Shown one piece after another: positions 7,992-15,887 of a stretch of DNA of 64,000 nucleotides; the stretch's first letter is position 1, and the number at the start of each line of letters is the position of its first letter. This stretch comes from Anaerolinea sp. (GTDB lineage Bacteria; Chloroflexota; Dehalococcoidia; Tepidiformales; Tepidiformaceae). Below the pieces are notes generated by a model. The model was not told the origin of the DNA, ran no database searches, and worked only from the letters and a program-made list of their open reading frames with translations. Position numbers and translations under genes: made by a program. The stretch lies in assembly GCA_013822275.1 (NCBI GenBank), contig PNKC01000003.1:1-64000 (forward strand), given 5' to 3'.

Positions 7992-8014
7992 GGCCCGGCG
8001 CATCCGCCCGGGCG

Positions 8015-8020
8015 TATACT
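8015..8020 (+). promoter_or_regulatory. -10 box TATACT of the small accessory gene
   Basis: TATACT ends six bases before the GTG at 8027 and no ribosome-binding sequence is present, suggesting a leaderless transcript. No good -35 sequence is seen. Confidence 0.5.
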
Positions 8021-8026
8021 GACGGC

Positions 8027-8284
8027 GTGAGTCTCGATCAATCCCCCCCGCAGCAAGTCACCGAGCGCGAACGCGAGCACATGCGCAAGATTGGCCGCTG
8101 GAAGCAGGAGAGCCATGCGCTCTCCCTCGCTCGACATCGGGCGCAGAGTGGCACCGAACGGCTGGTCACGAGCGCGGCGTGGACGAAGGCGAACGCCACA
8201 CTTCCAACCTGGCGCCTGCGCGCTGATGACCTCCCGGAACGTTTCTACGAGAGGGCGAAGGAACTTGGCCTCTATCGACCCTGA
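8027..8284 (+). CDS. Small protein paired with a nucleotidyltransferase-fold protein
   Basis: An 85-residue charged protein rich in Arg, Glu and Gln (VTEREREHMRKIGRWKQESH) with a C-terminal segment RADDLPERFYERAKELGLYRP. No family is recognised. It overlaps the following nucleotidyltransferase-like gene by 20 bases, so the two form a coupled pair like a toxin-antitoxin or antitoxin-like module. This is inference from layout only. The same small-gene/nucleotidyltransferase layout recurs at 13.1-13.9 kb. Confidence 0.6.
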   Translation: MSLDQSPPQQVTEREREHMRKIGRWKQESHALSLARHRAQSGTERLVTSAAWTKANATLPTWRLRADDLPERFYERAKELGLYRP

Positions 8285-8858
8285 AGACCGGGCGAACGCT
8301 CTGAAATTCCTGGAGTGGATCGGACAAGCCTTCGAACAGGCCGGGCTGGAAGCGGTGCTCATTGGCGGCCAGGCGCGCAACTTCTGGACCGAGCCTCGCG
8401 CGACCATGGACTTCGATTTCACCGTCGCCGCCGACGCGACAGCGTTTCGGCGACTGCTGGAAACTCTCAGCGCACAGGGGTTCCGCACTCTCCGGGATCA
8501 GGGGCCGCACCAGCCGTCGGGCCCTGACTTCGTCCAGATGGTCAATACGGCCAGCGGAGAAGCCATTGACCTCCAGGCGGCGAAGACCGACTTTCAGGCG
8601 ACACTGATTGAGCGTGGAGTACGCCTCGACCCCGGACAGCAACTGCGCGTGGCCACGGTGGAGGATCTCCTTGTCCTGAAGCTCATCGCGAACCGCAAGA
8701 AGGACCAGAACGACCTTATCGATCTTGCCCTTCTTGATGGTATCGACTGGAGCTACGTCGAGCACTGGGCCCGGGTCTGGGGGGTTTCCGAACTGCTCGC
8801 CAACCTCCGCGAGATCGCGGAGCAGGAACGCCTCCGCGCAGACGACCTGTACCGCTGA
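8265..8858 (+). CDS. Nucleotidyltransferase-fold protein (AbiEii/DUF6036-like)
   Basis: A 197-residue protein with the pol-beta fold pattern seen in AbiEii and DUF6036-like proteins: AVLIGGQARNFWTEPRATMDFDFTVAAD gives the GG strand-turn and the Asp pair (DFDF) of the active site. The segment VEDLLVLKLIANRKKDQNDLIDL is the usual downstream helix. A TTG start at 8265 is chosen because it follows GAAGG within a few bases and the protein begins near ASIDPEDRANALKFLEW. It sits between the NuoI-like and NuoG-like genes, interrupting what would otherwise be an iron-sulfur gene pair. Confidence 0.75.
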   Translation: MASIDPEDRANALKFLEWIGQAFEQAGLEAVLIGGQARNFWTEPRATMDFDFTVAADATAFRRLLETLSAQGFRTLRDQGPHQPSGPDFVQMVNTASGEAIDLQAAKTDFQATLIERGVRLDPGQQLRVATVEDLLVLKLIANRKKDQNDLIDLALLDGIDWSYVEHWARVWGVSELLANLREIAEQERLRADDLYR

Positions 8859-8983
8859 TCGACGCCGTGCCTGGATCTGCCGCGGGCGACGTTTCATTCG
8901 TGCCCTCCGTCACAATCTGCTAAATTGGCGCCACCACTCTTTGGGCCGGCCGCCACAGCTCCCGGCCGCAACTGTAGGCACGC

Positions 8984-11437
8984 ATGGTTTCTCTCACGGT
9001 AGACGGGCAGGTCATCGACGCGCCTGCCGGCGCTCCCCTCGTCGAAGTCCTGAAGAACAACGGTTTCTACGTCTCCAGCCTCTGCTACATCGATGGACTG
9101 AAACCCTACGCTGGCTGCCGCTCTTGCCTCGTCGATATCGAGGGCCCTCCGGGCCTCCAGTTGAGTTGCACCGCCGTCGTCCAGGACGGGATGAAGGTCG
9201 TCACGAGTTCCGAAGAGGTCCTGGACGCGCGCAAAGCCGTCGTTTCCATCATCCTCGCCAACCACAGCGACCGCTGCCTCACCTGCCATCGCCGCGAACA
9301 TTGCCACCCCGGGGACATCTGTCTGCGCGACGACGTGGTCACCCACCGCTGCCTTACGTGCTCAAAGAACTACCGCTGCGAACTCCAGGCAACCTGCGAA
9401 ATGGTCGGCATGTCGGGCTATGAACCCTGGGTAGGCGAAGAACGCTCCTTCTACCAGGCGGCGCAGCCCCCGGCGGACCGGGCAAACCCTTTCATGGAGT
9501 TCGACCCCCAGATGTGCATCATCTGCACACGCTGCCAGCGCGCCTGCGACGAAAAGCGCCACACCAGCGCCATCACCCTCAGCGGCCGGGGCTGGGACAC
9601 GCAAATCGCCTTCGGCGCCGGCGGCGCTATCCACGAAAGTAACTGCGACTTCAGCGGCACCTGCATCGACGTTTGCCCCACCGCTGCGTTGATGGAGCAC
9701 CCCAACAAGTGGGTGGCGAAACCAGACGTTTGGACCACCACCACCTGCGACTCCTGCGCCGTCGGCTGCAGCATTAACCTGGGAGCCAAGGACGGAAAGG
9801 GCGTCATCGTCCGCCCCAACACAAGCGGCAACGCCTTCAGCGGGGACCAGATCTGCGTCCGCGGCCGCTACCACTACGACTCCCTCAAACCCCGCGAACG
9901 GCTCGGCAAGCATCTCGTCCGTCGCGGCGCCATCCAGGTGCCGCTATCGCTTGACGCGGCGATCTCCTCAGCCGCCCAACAGCTCAAGGCAGCCGCTACG
10001 AAGGGCAAGGTCGGCGTCCTCGTCGGCGCCACCGCGACGAACGAAGAAGCCTTTCTCGCGACGCGGATCGCCCAGGAAGCATTCAAGGGCAGCGCCGACA
10101 GCGCTCTTGGGCCGGTCATGCGCGCCACCAGGTCTGCCCTCGAAGCCCGCTTCGGCACGTGGCGCATGGCCACTGATATGACGCGGCTCCCGAAGGCGAA
10201 GGTCATCGTCGTCATCGCCGACGACCTTGAAGAGAGCCACAACGTCGCCAGCGTCCGGGTGAAGGATGCGTGTGTGCGGGAAAAGGCCTCGCTCATCGTC
10301 ATTGGCGCGCTGCGCAGCGAATTGGTTGACTTCGCCCGCGTCTGGATTCGCCCGGACGGCGGCGAAGAAGGACTCGCCGCTGCCCACCTCGCCGACGCCC
10401 TTGGCGGCGCAGCACCTGCCAACGAGACGATCGCCGCCGCGGTCGAGATACTGCAGGACGCCCCGAAGGACCAGACCCTGGTGCTCTGCGCCCCGAACCC
10501 CGTCAGTCCGGCTATTGCAGGCTCAATGGCCGCTGGCGCCGCGAACCTTGCCATCGCGCTGTTCGGCGACGACGCTTCGAACAACCTCGCCATCCTCCCG
10601 CCTGCGGTGAATGTCCACGGCCTGCTCGATGTTGGCGTAGCCGTCGATGGCACGGCCAACCCGCTCGAAGGGCTGGCTGGCCTCCTGGTCGTCCGCGACG
10701 ACGTCACCATGCGCCTTCCCGGCGCCGCCGCGGCGCTCGCGGGCATCGAGACGGTCGTCGTGCTCGACAGCGTGCTCAACGAGACGGCGAAACGGGCCAA
10801 CGTGGTGATCGCCTCCAGCCGCCCGTATACCGCCACGGGCACGTACACCCAGATGGGCTTCCGCGTGCAGCGCCTCTCTCCCGCCCTCGAACCGGAAGGG
10901 GAGGCCGTCCCATGCTTCGCTGCCCTAACCGCACTTGGGAGCGCTCTCGGCCTCAGCCTTCCCCCCACCGCTGATGCGGCCCTCGGTGAAATGGTGAAGC
11001 TTAATGCCAGCTACCAACCGGCCCACGACCTCATCATTGGTGAAGGCGTCCGGCTCAGCATCGCCGCGAGCCCCAGGGCCACGCCGCTCCCGGTGGCGGC
11101 CATGACCACGGCCGACGGCATCCGCGTCATCACCGGCCGGGACCTCTACACCGCCGAGGACGCCGCCTCGCTCCGCCACCCGGAGGCTGAGAAGCTCCAC
11201 CGCTACGACCGTATCCAGGTGAGCGAGGAAGACGCCGCCCGCCTCGGAATCCACGACGGCGACCGAATTGAAGTCGCCTCTGGTGGCGTCACCATTGCAG
11301 CTCCCGCCGCTGTGACCGAACGCGTGCCGGCCGGGCACGTCTACATCTCCAGCCTGCTCCAGGGCGGCGCGGTCGTGGACCTCTTCGCTGGCGATTCTCT
11401 GCCAGCGGTCAGGCTCGGCGTACCCGTCCTGGCGTAG
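8984..11437 (+). CDS. nuoG: NuoG/formate dehydrogenase-like multi-iron-sulfur oxidoreductase
   Basis: An 817-residue protein of the NuoG / FdhA family, with a [2Fe-2S] domain (Cys34, 45, 48, 62), two histidine-plus-cysteine motifs in tandem (His94-Cys98-101-107 and His121-Cys123-126-132), a CxxCxxCxxxC cluster (178, 181, 184, 188), a second where one position is Ser (Cys221, Ser224, Cys227, Cys231), and the molybdopterin-domain CxxCxxxC plus Cys291 (255, 258, 262, 291). The remainder is a molybdopterin-oxidoreductase fold with a C-terminal DMSO-reductase-like beta-barrel (about 690-817, IRVITGRDLYT, LGIHDGDRIEVASGG). It may be a complex I-type or Fd-linked dehydrogenase subunit. A perfect terminator follows. 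Confidence 0.85.
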   Translation: MVSLTVDGQVIDAPAGAPLVEVLKNNGFYVSSLCYIDGLKPYAGCRSCLVDIEGPPGLQLSCTAVVQDGMKVVTSSEEVLDARKAVVSIILANHSDRCLTCHRREHCHPGDICLRDDVVTHRCLTCSKNYRCELQATCEMVGMSGYEPWVGEERSFYQAAQPPADRANPFMEFDPQMCIICTRCQRACDEKRHTSAITLSGRGWDTQIAFGAGGAIHESNCDFSGTCIDVCPTAALMEHPNKWVAKPDVWTTTTCDSCAVGCSINLGAKDGKGVIVRPNTSGNAFSGDQICVRGRYHYDSLKPRERLGKHLVRRGAIQVPLSLDAAISSAAQQLKAAATKGKVGVLVGATATNEEAFLATRIAQEAFKGSADSALGPVMRATRSALEARFGTWRMATDMTRLPKAKVIVVIADDLEESHNVASVRVKDACVREKASLIVIGALRSELVDFARVWIRPDGGEEGLAAAHLADALGGAAPANETIAAAVEILQDAPKDQTLVLCAPNPVSPAIAGSMAAGAANLAIALFGDDASNNLAILPPAVNVHGLLDVGVAVDGTANPLEGLAGLLVVRDDVTMRLPGAAAALAGIETVVVLDSVLNETAKRANVVIASSRPYTATGTYTQMGFRVQRLSPALEPEGEAVPCFAALTALGSALGLSLPPTADAALGEMVKLNASYQPAHDLIIGEGVRLSIAASPRATPLPVAAMTTADGIRVITGRDLYTAEDAASLRHPEAEKLHRYDRIQVSEEDAARLGIHDGDRIEVASGGVTIAAPAAVTERVPAGHVYISSLLQGGAVVDLFAGDSLPAVRLGVPVLA

Positions 11438-11465
11438 TCATGCCGGAAATCCTGCCAAACGCGAA

Positions 11466-11497
11466 AAGAGCCCGCTGGCCAAAGCGGGCTCTTCTCA
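11466..11497 (+). terminator. Rho-independent terminator after the NuoG-like gene
   Basis: AAGAGCCCGCT (11466-11476) pairs perfectly with AGCGGGCTCTT (11483-11493) around a six-base loop; a short T-rich stretch follows. It lies about 30 bases after the NuoG-like stop codon. Confidence 0.85.
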
Positions 11498-11986
11498 TTC
11501 TGGGTCTGGCTACTCGACTGACTGGAGAGAGGTAGGAGAACCGGTGTCGATGTCAGACTGGCTGGCCCGTCAGGGCTCGGGACAGGCCCGCAGGGGAGGC
11601 CGCGGGCTGCCGTGTTGCCGGTGGCGCGCCTGTCGAGTGGCGCTTGCTCGCAATCCGGGATGGGAGCGTCGCAGCGGGCCGCTCACGCTGAATGCACCTT
11701 GCGGCGCGCAGGTGAGCGACGGTGGCGGGGGAGTATCTCCGCGACATTTCCCATCTCCTTCCAGCTCATCGTAGAGCGGCAGTGTGAAACCAGAAGGTTG
11801 GTTCCGTAAACGCTGTGCAAAATGTCGGGGATGACGGCTACTGCGCGCGCACCGAATGCTGCCCCGACGAGACGTGGGCAAAGGGATTCTCTCGCGTCAC
11901 CATGACACGACCGCACGGGAGGAAGTCTGTAAAGTAACGGCGTCGCCCGGAGAGAACGCCAGGCTGGTTGTGTAGGAGGAGCCTCG
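11498..11986. other. 489-base stretch with no confident gene
   Basis: No convincing coding sequence is seen. A 76-codon frame from GTG 11544 has a Shine-Dalgarno-like GGAGA upstream but its translated product is low-complexity and Gly/Arg/Ser-rich with no homology I recognise; it is not called. The last bases hold the strong GGAGGA ribosome-binding site (11975-11980) of the next gene. The stretch may be a degraded gene or a spacer at the start of the accessory region. Confidence 0.5.
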
Positions 11987-12982
11987 ATGCCGCACCCGAA
12001 GAGATCCGAGCCATCGGTTGCCGGCTGGCGGAGGCTCTACGAGGCCGCTCTCAAGTTCCGCGACCAGGCGCCGTGGTTGCGGTTCACGGATGCCGACCTC
12101 TTCTCCGTTGAAATGCCGGAAACGGGCGAGTCCGCGTACTGCGCGGTAATGGGGGCGGCGGGCCTGGAGTACGGTCTCCTCGCCCACCGGGGCCCGAGCG
12201 GCCTGCTCGCCTACTCGTTGATGGTGGAGGCGGCGGTGGACCGTGACGAGGTCCTGCTCATCCAGGACGGCGTCTCTTTCAGCCTCGTCGATAGGCAGTA
12301 CCTTGATGACGCAGACCGGGCTGTGCACGCCCTCCTGGGCCTCCGGTTCAGAGGCAGGGGCGCGTGGCCGTTATTTCGCCGCCATCGCCCGAATCTTCTG
12401 CCGTCGCGCCTCGAGATCGGCGACGTTGAGTTTTTGGCGACGTGCCTGGAACAGACTTGCCTCCTGGCTGGAGACGCCAGCGCCGGGAGTCTCCCAATGG
12501 ACGCCGGAGAAGGCCGGGTGGTCGTGCGACGACGGGACGGCAACGGCAGTTGGGAAACGGCAACGGTGAGCCTCCCGCCGCTGCATCTGGAAGTCGCGTT
12601 CGATCGAGCGCGCCTGGAGAGGGCTCGACGCCGTTTCAGACTGGTGGCGCAACATTGGGAGGTCCGGCTCCTGGCGCTCGTGCCCCTCGCTGGCGAGAAA
12701 GGCGAACCTGCCTTCTGGGGCCGGATGCTGCTTTGCGTGGATCGCGAAAGCGGGTTCATCCTTCCCTGTAACGTCCTCGACCCGGCGGACAGTGTGCAGG
12801 ATGCGTTCCTCGGTGCGATTGAGGGTGCGGGCATCATCCCCGAGACGCTATCGCTCACCAGCCTCTTGCTGGAGCAGCAGCTTCGCCCCGTCGCCGCGGC
12901 ATTGGAGATAAAGCTGCAACTGGTGGCGAAGCTCCCCGAGCTGGACGCGGCCGCCACTGCTCTAAAGACACGGTTTGGCTGA
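11987..12982 (+). CDS. DUF7309/DUF6930-like protein of unknown function
   Basis: A 331-residue protein. The N-terminal part (WRRLYEAALKFRDQAPW, then FTDADLFSVEMPETGE and MGAAGLEYGLLAHRG, about 13-78) resembles DUF7309. The later part (WGRMLLCVDRESGFILPC and VLDPADSVQDAFLGA, about 243-278) resembles DUF6930. Both domains are known mainly from environmental bacteria and have no assigned biochemical activity. A strong GGAGGA ribosome-binding site six bases upstream fixes the start. The match is from motif memory and should be checked with a profile search. It opens the accessory stretch. Confidence 0.65.
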   Translation: MPHPKRSEPSVAGWRRLYEAALKFRDQAPWLRFTDADLFSVEMPETGESAYCAVMGAAGLEYGLLAHRGPSGLLAYSLMVEAAVDRDEVLLIQDGVSFSLVDRQYLDDADRAVHALLGLRFRGRGAWPLFRRHRPNLLPSRLEIGDVEFLATCLEQTCLLAGDASAGSLPMDAGEGRVVVRRRDGNGSWETATVSLPPLHLEVAFDRARLERARRRFRLVAQHWEVRLLALVPLAGEKGEPAFWGRMLLCVDRESGFILPCNVLDPADSVQDAFLGAIEGAGIIPETLSLTSLLLEQQLRPVAAALEIKLQLVAKLPELDAAATALKTRFG

Positions 12983-13047
12983 GGCGATCGTACGCGAGCC
13001 CGACGCGCCACCAAACGGTCGCGTCCCGGCGGGGACGATGCGCGTGC

Positions 13048-13053
13048 TAAGAT
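13048..13053 (+). promoter_or_regulatory. -10-like TAAGAT before the second small accessory gene
   Basis: TAAGAT lies eight bases before the ATG at 13062 with no ribosome-binding sequence, the same leaderless layout as at 8015-8027. Confidence 0.4.
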
Positions 13054-13061
13054 CAACGCCC

Positions 13062-13331
13062 ATGACCGCCAGGCAGGTAGTTCGAGACGACAGGCCGGAG
13101 ACGAACATGAGCCGTCTGGCCCAGCGGTGCAGGGCCGCCGCGGAGGAAGAGGGCGTCCAGGCCCGCGCCCTGTTTTGGCGCGGCAAGAGCGAATCCGAGC
13201 GGTCGGCGGCCTTCGTGGGACTGATGCGGATGTCTGACTACGCGGCCCGTCACCGGCCTCGGCCCTACGAAAAGAGCCCGCTGGACTTCCCTCGATTCTC
13301 ATCAACGGGCCAGCACGATGCCGCTCCCTGA
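13062..13331 (+). CDS. Small protein paired with a second nucleotidyltransferase-fold protein
   Basis: An 89-residue charged protein, Arg- and Ala-rich, with a Pro-rich end (HRPRPYEKSPLDFPRFSS). Start at 13062 is chosen because a TAAGAT box lies eight bases upstream; a longer frame from 12975 and an internal ATG at 13107 also exist. It overlaps the next gene by 14 bases. No family is recognised. Its position relative to a nucleotidyltransferase gene matches the pair at 8.0-8.9 kb, although the two small proteins show no obvious sequence similarity by eye. Confidence 0.55.
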   Translation: MTARQVVRDDRPETNMSRLAQRCRAAAEEEGVQARALFWRGKSESERSAAFVGLMRMSDYAARHRPRPYEKSPLDFPRFSSTGQHDAAP

Positions 13332-13899
13332 TCGCGGCTTGCTGCCCGATCAGAAGGTCGCCCAGTTGGCGGTCCTGTTTGAGCATGCCGGTATCCCTCA
13401 TGCCTTCGGCGGGGCCATGGCCCTGGTCTATTGGAGCGAACCCCGCGGGACCGTTGACATTGACATCAACGTCTTTCTCCCGGCCATGGAATACGCCCGT
13501 GTGTTTTCGACCTTGAACGGCCACGGGATCGCGACAACACCCGAAATGGAAAAGGAAGCGATCGGCCGGGAGCAGGTGCGCATCGACTGGGGCGGGACGC
13601 CGATCGACCTGTTCTTCGCCTATGACCGGTTCCACGACTCCTGCAATGAACGGTCCGTCGTTGTCGATTTCTACGGCCAGCCCATTCGCGTGCTCGCAGC
13701 GGAAGACATCGTGATATTCAAGGCGCTTTACAACCGCCCGAAGGACTGGCCCGACATCGAGCAGCTTCTGGCTGTCCAGGGGCCAGCGTTCGACGCCGGG
13801 TACGTTCGCGACTGGATTGGCCGGATGCTCCCCGCCGCTGACTCAGCGCGGAACCGGCTGGAGACGCTCCTGAGCCAGTACTCCGGCACTCCTCAGTAA
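13318..13899 (+). CDS. Nucleotidyltransferase-fold protein (AbiEii/DUF6036-like)
   Basis: A 193-residue protein with the pol-beta-type pattern HAFGGAMALVYWSEPRGTVD, then the DIDINVFL metal-binding aspartates (about 40-50). Later segments WGGTPIDLFFAYDRFHDS and LAAEDIVIFKALYNRPKDWPD match the helical part of AbiEii-like proteins, the second having the Lys/Asp helix after the fold. It shares this architecture with the 8265-8858 protein but the sequences differ. It overlaps its small partner by 14 bases. Confidence 0.78.
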   Translation: MPLPDRGLLPDQKVAQLAVLFEHAGIPHAFGGAMALVYWSEPRGTVDIDINVFLPAMEYARVFSTLNGHGIATTPEMEKEAIGREQVRIDWGGTPIDLFFAYDRFHDSCNERSVVVDFYGQPIRVLAAEDIVIFKALYNRPKDWPDIEQLLAVQGPAFDAGYVRDWIGRMLPAADSARNRLETLLSQYSGTPQ

Positions 13900-13969
13900 T
13901 GGTCCCGGAGAGTCTCCCGAATCCCGTAGGCGCAGCCATCCTTCCCGGCGCACCAGATTCTTGCCCCGC

Positions 13970-13975
13970 TATACT
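13970..13975 (+). promoter_or_regulatory. -10 box TATACT of the accessory methyltransferase gene
   Basis: TATACT lies nine bases before the GTG at 13985 with no Shine-Dalgarno sequence. This supports the GTG as the start, although an open frame extends upstream of the promoter. Confidence 0.5.
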
Positions 13976-13984
13976 GCGGGGGCC

Positions 13985-14827
13985 GTGGTTAACAGCGCCT
14001 TCCTGTCGCAGAGCTACGACTCGTATGCCCGGATCGAGGAACAGTTCAACGACGCGCTGGACCGGAGCCTCGATCCTCGTGGGCCTGACATGCTCTTCGA
14101 CCTGGTCGCCGAACTCGCCTTGCAGCCCGGCGCCGTAGCGCTCGACGTTGGCTGCGGGGAAGGACGGCACGCGATCGAACTGGCCAAGCGCTTCGAGCTG
14201 AGCGTCCTGGGCATAGATCCCGTACCGCGCCACATCGGGATCGCGACGCAGGACCTCGAACGGGAATCCGCTGCCAGTCCCGGCCTGGGGAGTGCGATCG
14301 GCTTCGAGTTGGGCTCGGCCGAGAAGTTGCCGGTCAAGGAAGCATCAGTGGATCTGGTCTGGTGCCGCGACGTCCTCGTTCACATCGAGGATCTTGACAC
14401 GGCGTATGCCGAGTTTCGCCGCGTCCTCAAGCCCGGCGGACGTGCGTTGGTGTACCAGATGTTCGCCACAGACCGGCTGGAACCGCGCGAAGCCTCATGG
14501 CTCCTGCCGACGATGGGGTGCGTCCCGGCGAACATGCAGCCCGATTACACGGAGGCCGCGATCCAGGCAGCCGGGTTGCAGATCGACAGGTGCATCGTCC
14601 TCGGCACGGAATGGGGGGAGCACGGCCAGGAAAGCACAGGCAAGGGAGGCCGCAAACTGCTCCATTCCGCCCGGCTCCTGCGTGATCCCAATCGCTACAT
14701 CCAGCAGTACGGTCGCGAGAACTACGACATCGCGCTGGGCGACTGTCTGTGGCACATCTACCGGCTCATCGGCAAGCTGAGCGACCATGTCTATGTGTTG
14801 TCACCACGCCAGCCGTGCCTCACGTAG
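13985..14827 (+). CDS. SAM-dependent class I methyltransferase
   Basis: A 280-residue methyltransferase with SAM motif I VALDVGCGEGRHAIELAKRF (about 50-69), the motif II acidic end LGIDPVPRHIG, and motif IV-like ASVDLVWCRDVLVHIEDLD; a downstream LKPGGRALVYQ is motif VI. It resembles small-molecule methyltransferases; the substrate is unknown. The GTG start at 13985 is placed by the TATACT box nine bases upstream. It is surrounded by nucleotidyltransferase modules, so it may be carried with them. Confidence 0.8.
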   Translation: MVNSAFLSQSYDSYARIEEQFNDALDRSLDPRGPDMLFDLVAELALQPGAVALDVGCGEGRHAIELAKRFELSVLGIDPVPRHIGIATQDLERESAASPGLGSAIGFELGSAEKLPVKEASVDLVWCRDVLVHIEDLDTAYAEFRRVLKPGGRALVYQMFATDRLEPREASWLLPTMGCVPANMQPDYTEAAIQAAGLQIDRCIVLGTEWGEHGQESTGKGGRKLLHSARLLRDPNRYIQQYGRENYDIALGDCLWHIYRLIGKLSDHVYVLSPRQPCLT

Positions 14828-14976
14828 TCGAATCAAGCGGCGACGGGTCGGTTCGGATGCGGCAGGCCACTCGCACCTGTTTTCGAACACACCGAGGCGG
14901 TGCGGTTTGGAGCGCGAAGGCCGCCTCGAGGTGTGACGCTACCCGGGGGTCGCCTCCGCGTCGTCGCTGGCCCGTG

Positions 14977-14982
14977 TAAACT
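14977..14982 (+). promoter_or_regulatory. -10-like TAAACT of the MNT/HEPN pair
   Basis: TAAACT ends seven bases before the MNT ATG at 14990, with no ribosome-binding site; the same spacing as the TATAAT promoter of the ArsR-like gene. A leaderless MNT transcript is inferred. Confidence 0.45.
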
Positions 14983-14989
14983 ACCGGAA

Positions 14990-15313
14990 ATGCAAGCCAC
15001 TCCGGATCGCGTTCTCGAGGAGATGACCCGCCGAATTGTCGATCGGTTCGAGCCGGAAAAAGTCGTGCTGTTCGGCTCGCGCGCTCGTGGCGATTCCCGC
15101 CCCGACAGCGACTATGACCTTCTTGTGGTCCTCAAGACCTGCTCGAGCCGCCGGCGCATGGCGGTGGATCTCCGGAGCGAGCTCGCGGATCTCCCCGCTG
15201 GCAAAGACGTTCTCGTGGCCGAATCGTCAGAGGTCGAAGGCGATTCGGCCCACTGGCCGCTCATGATCCGGTCGGCGCTTCGGGAAGGCCGAGTCCTTTA
15301 TGAGCGAAGATGA
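14990..15313 (+). CDS. MNT-type minimal nucleotidyltransferase (antitoxin-like)
   Basis: A 107-residue minimal nucleotidyltransferase with the complete signature GSRARGDSRPDSDYDLLV (GS at about 27-28, DxD region at about 38-40). In MntA-type modules such proteins AMPylate or otherwise modify a HEPN partner. It overlaps the HEPN gene by 14 bases. The start at 14990 is set by the -10-like box seven bases upstream; an upstream frame from 14900 reads as low-complexity sequence. The catalytic residues look intact. Confidence 0.88.
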   Translation: MQATPDRVLEEMTRRIVDRFEPEKVVLFGSRARGDSRPDSDYDLLVVLKTCSSRRRMAVDLRSELADLPAGKDVLVAESSEVEGDSAHWPLMIRSALREGRVLYERR

Positions 15314-15713
15314 CGGGATCAGCGGTCCATATGCAGAGGCATCACGCTGGTTCCGTTTCGCCGAGGAGGACCTGCGCACCGCGCTCGCGTGCCTGCACGA
15401 CAGCGACGTGCCGCCCCGGCAGGCTTGCTACTTCGCTCAGCAAGCGGCCGAGAAGGCGCTCAAAGGCTGCCTGATCGCTTGCGGAACAGACTACCCACGC
15501 AGTCACGACCTCGACTATCTTCGCAACCTATTGCCGCCAACCTGGCGCATTCACGCGATTCACCCCGTCCTGGCCGAGCTCACCGAGTGGCTGGTGGAAG
15601 CCCGATATCCGGGCGATTGGCCCGATCCAACTGAAGCAGAAGCGCGCTCGGCAATCGAGATGGCGAGCGCAGTGTTGATTGCGCTCCGCGCCGACCTGGC
15701 TGAACTGATCTGA
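15300..15713 (+). CDS. HEPN-domain protein (MNT partner)
   Basis: A 137-residue helical HEPN protein with the typical beginning ASRWFRFAEEDLRTALACLH and the core CYFAQQAAEKALKGCLIACG (about 39-62). The Rx4-6H motif of active HEPN ribonucleases is not evident; this is seen in a subfamily of HEPN partners and may mean it is not a classical RNase toxin. It is co-translated with the MNT gene. Together they match the HEPN/MNT toxin-antitoxin arrangement; toxicity and activity are untested. Confidence 0.85.
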   Translation: MSEDDGISGPYAEASRWFRFAEEDLRTALACLHDSDVPPRQACYFAQQAAEKALKGCLIACGTDYPRSHDLDYLRNLLPPTWRIHAIHPVLAELTEWLVEARYPGDWPDPTEAEARSAIEMASAVLIALRADLAELI

Positions 15714-15760
15714 GCAACATCAGGCAGGGTCGATCTCACAGGTTGTGACAGACGAGTCAT

Positions 15761-15837
15761 TGGTAGCGCATAGGGGATTCGAACCCCTGATCTCCGCCTT
15801 GAAAGGGCGGCGTCCTGGGCCTCTAGACGAATGCGCC
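15761..15837 (-). tRNA. tRNA-Glu (anticodon UUC)
   Basis: On the minus strand the sequence folds as a cloverleaf: acceptor GGCGCAT pairs with ATGCGCT through a final G-U wobble, the D arm has TCGTCTAG, the anticodon loop is CTTTCAA with UUC, and the T arm contains GGTTCGAATCC. The 3' CCA is encoded at 15761-15763. It lies just past the HEPN gene at the end of the accessory region. Confidence 0.95.
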
Positions 15838-15887
15838 CCGGTACCGCATCGAAGCGTAGCATGACCTTCCCGGTACGATCACGCCGC

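Noticed and set aside
11544..11774. 76-codon forward frame with a Shine-Dalgarno-like sequence
   Set aside because: The product is low-complexity Gly/Arg/Ser sequence without domain. It is mentioned in the intergenic entry but not called as a gene.
12211..13635. 474-codon minus-strand frame
   Set aside because: It crosses three forward genes. Its translation is Arg/Ser/Pro-rich with no domain, while the forward frames give recognisable families.
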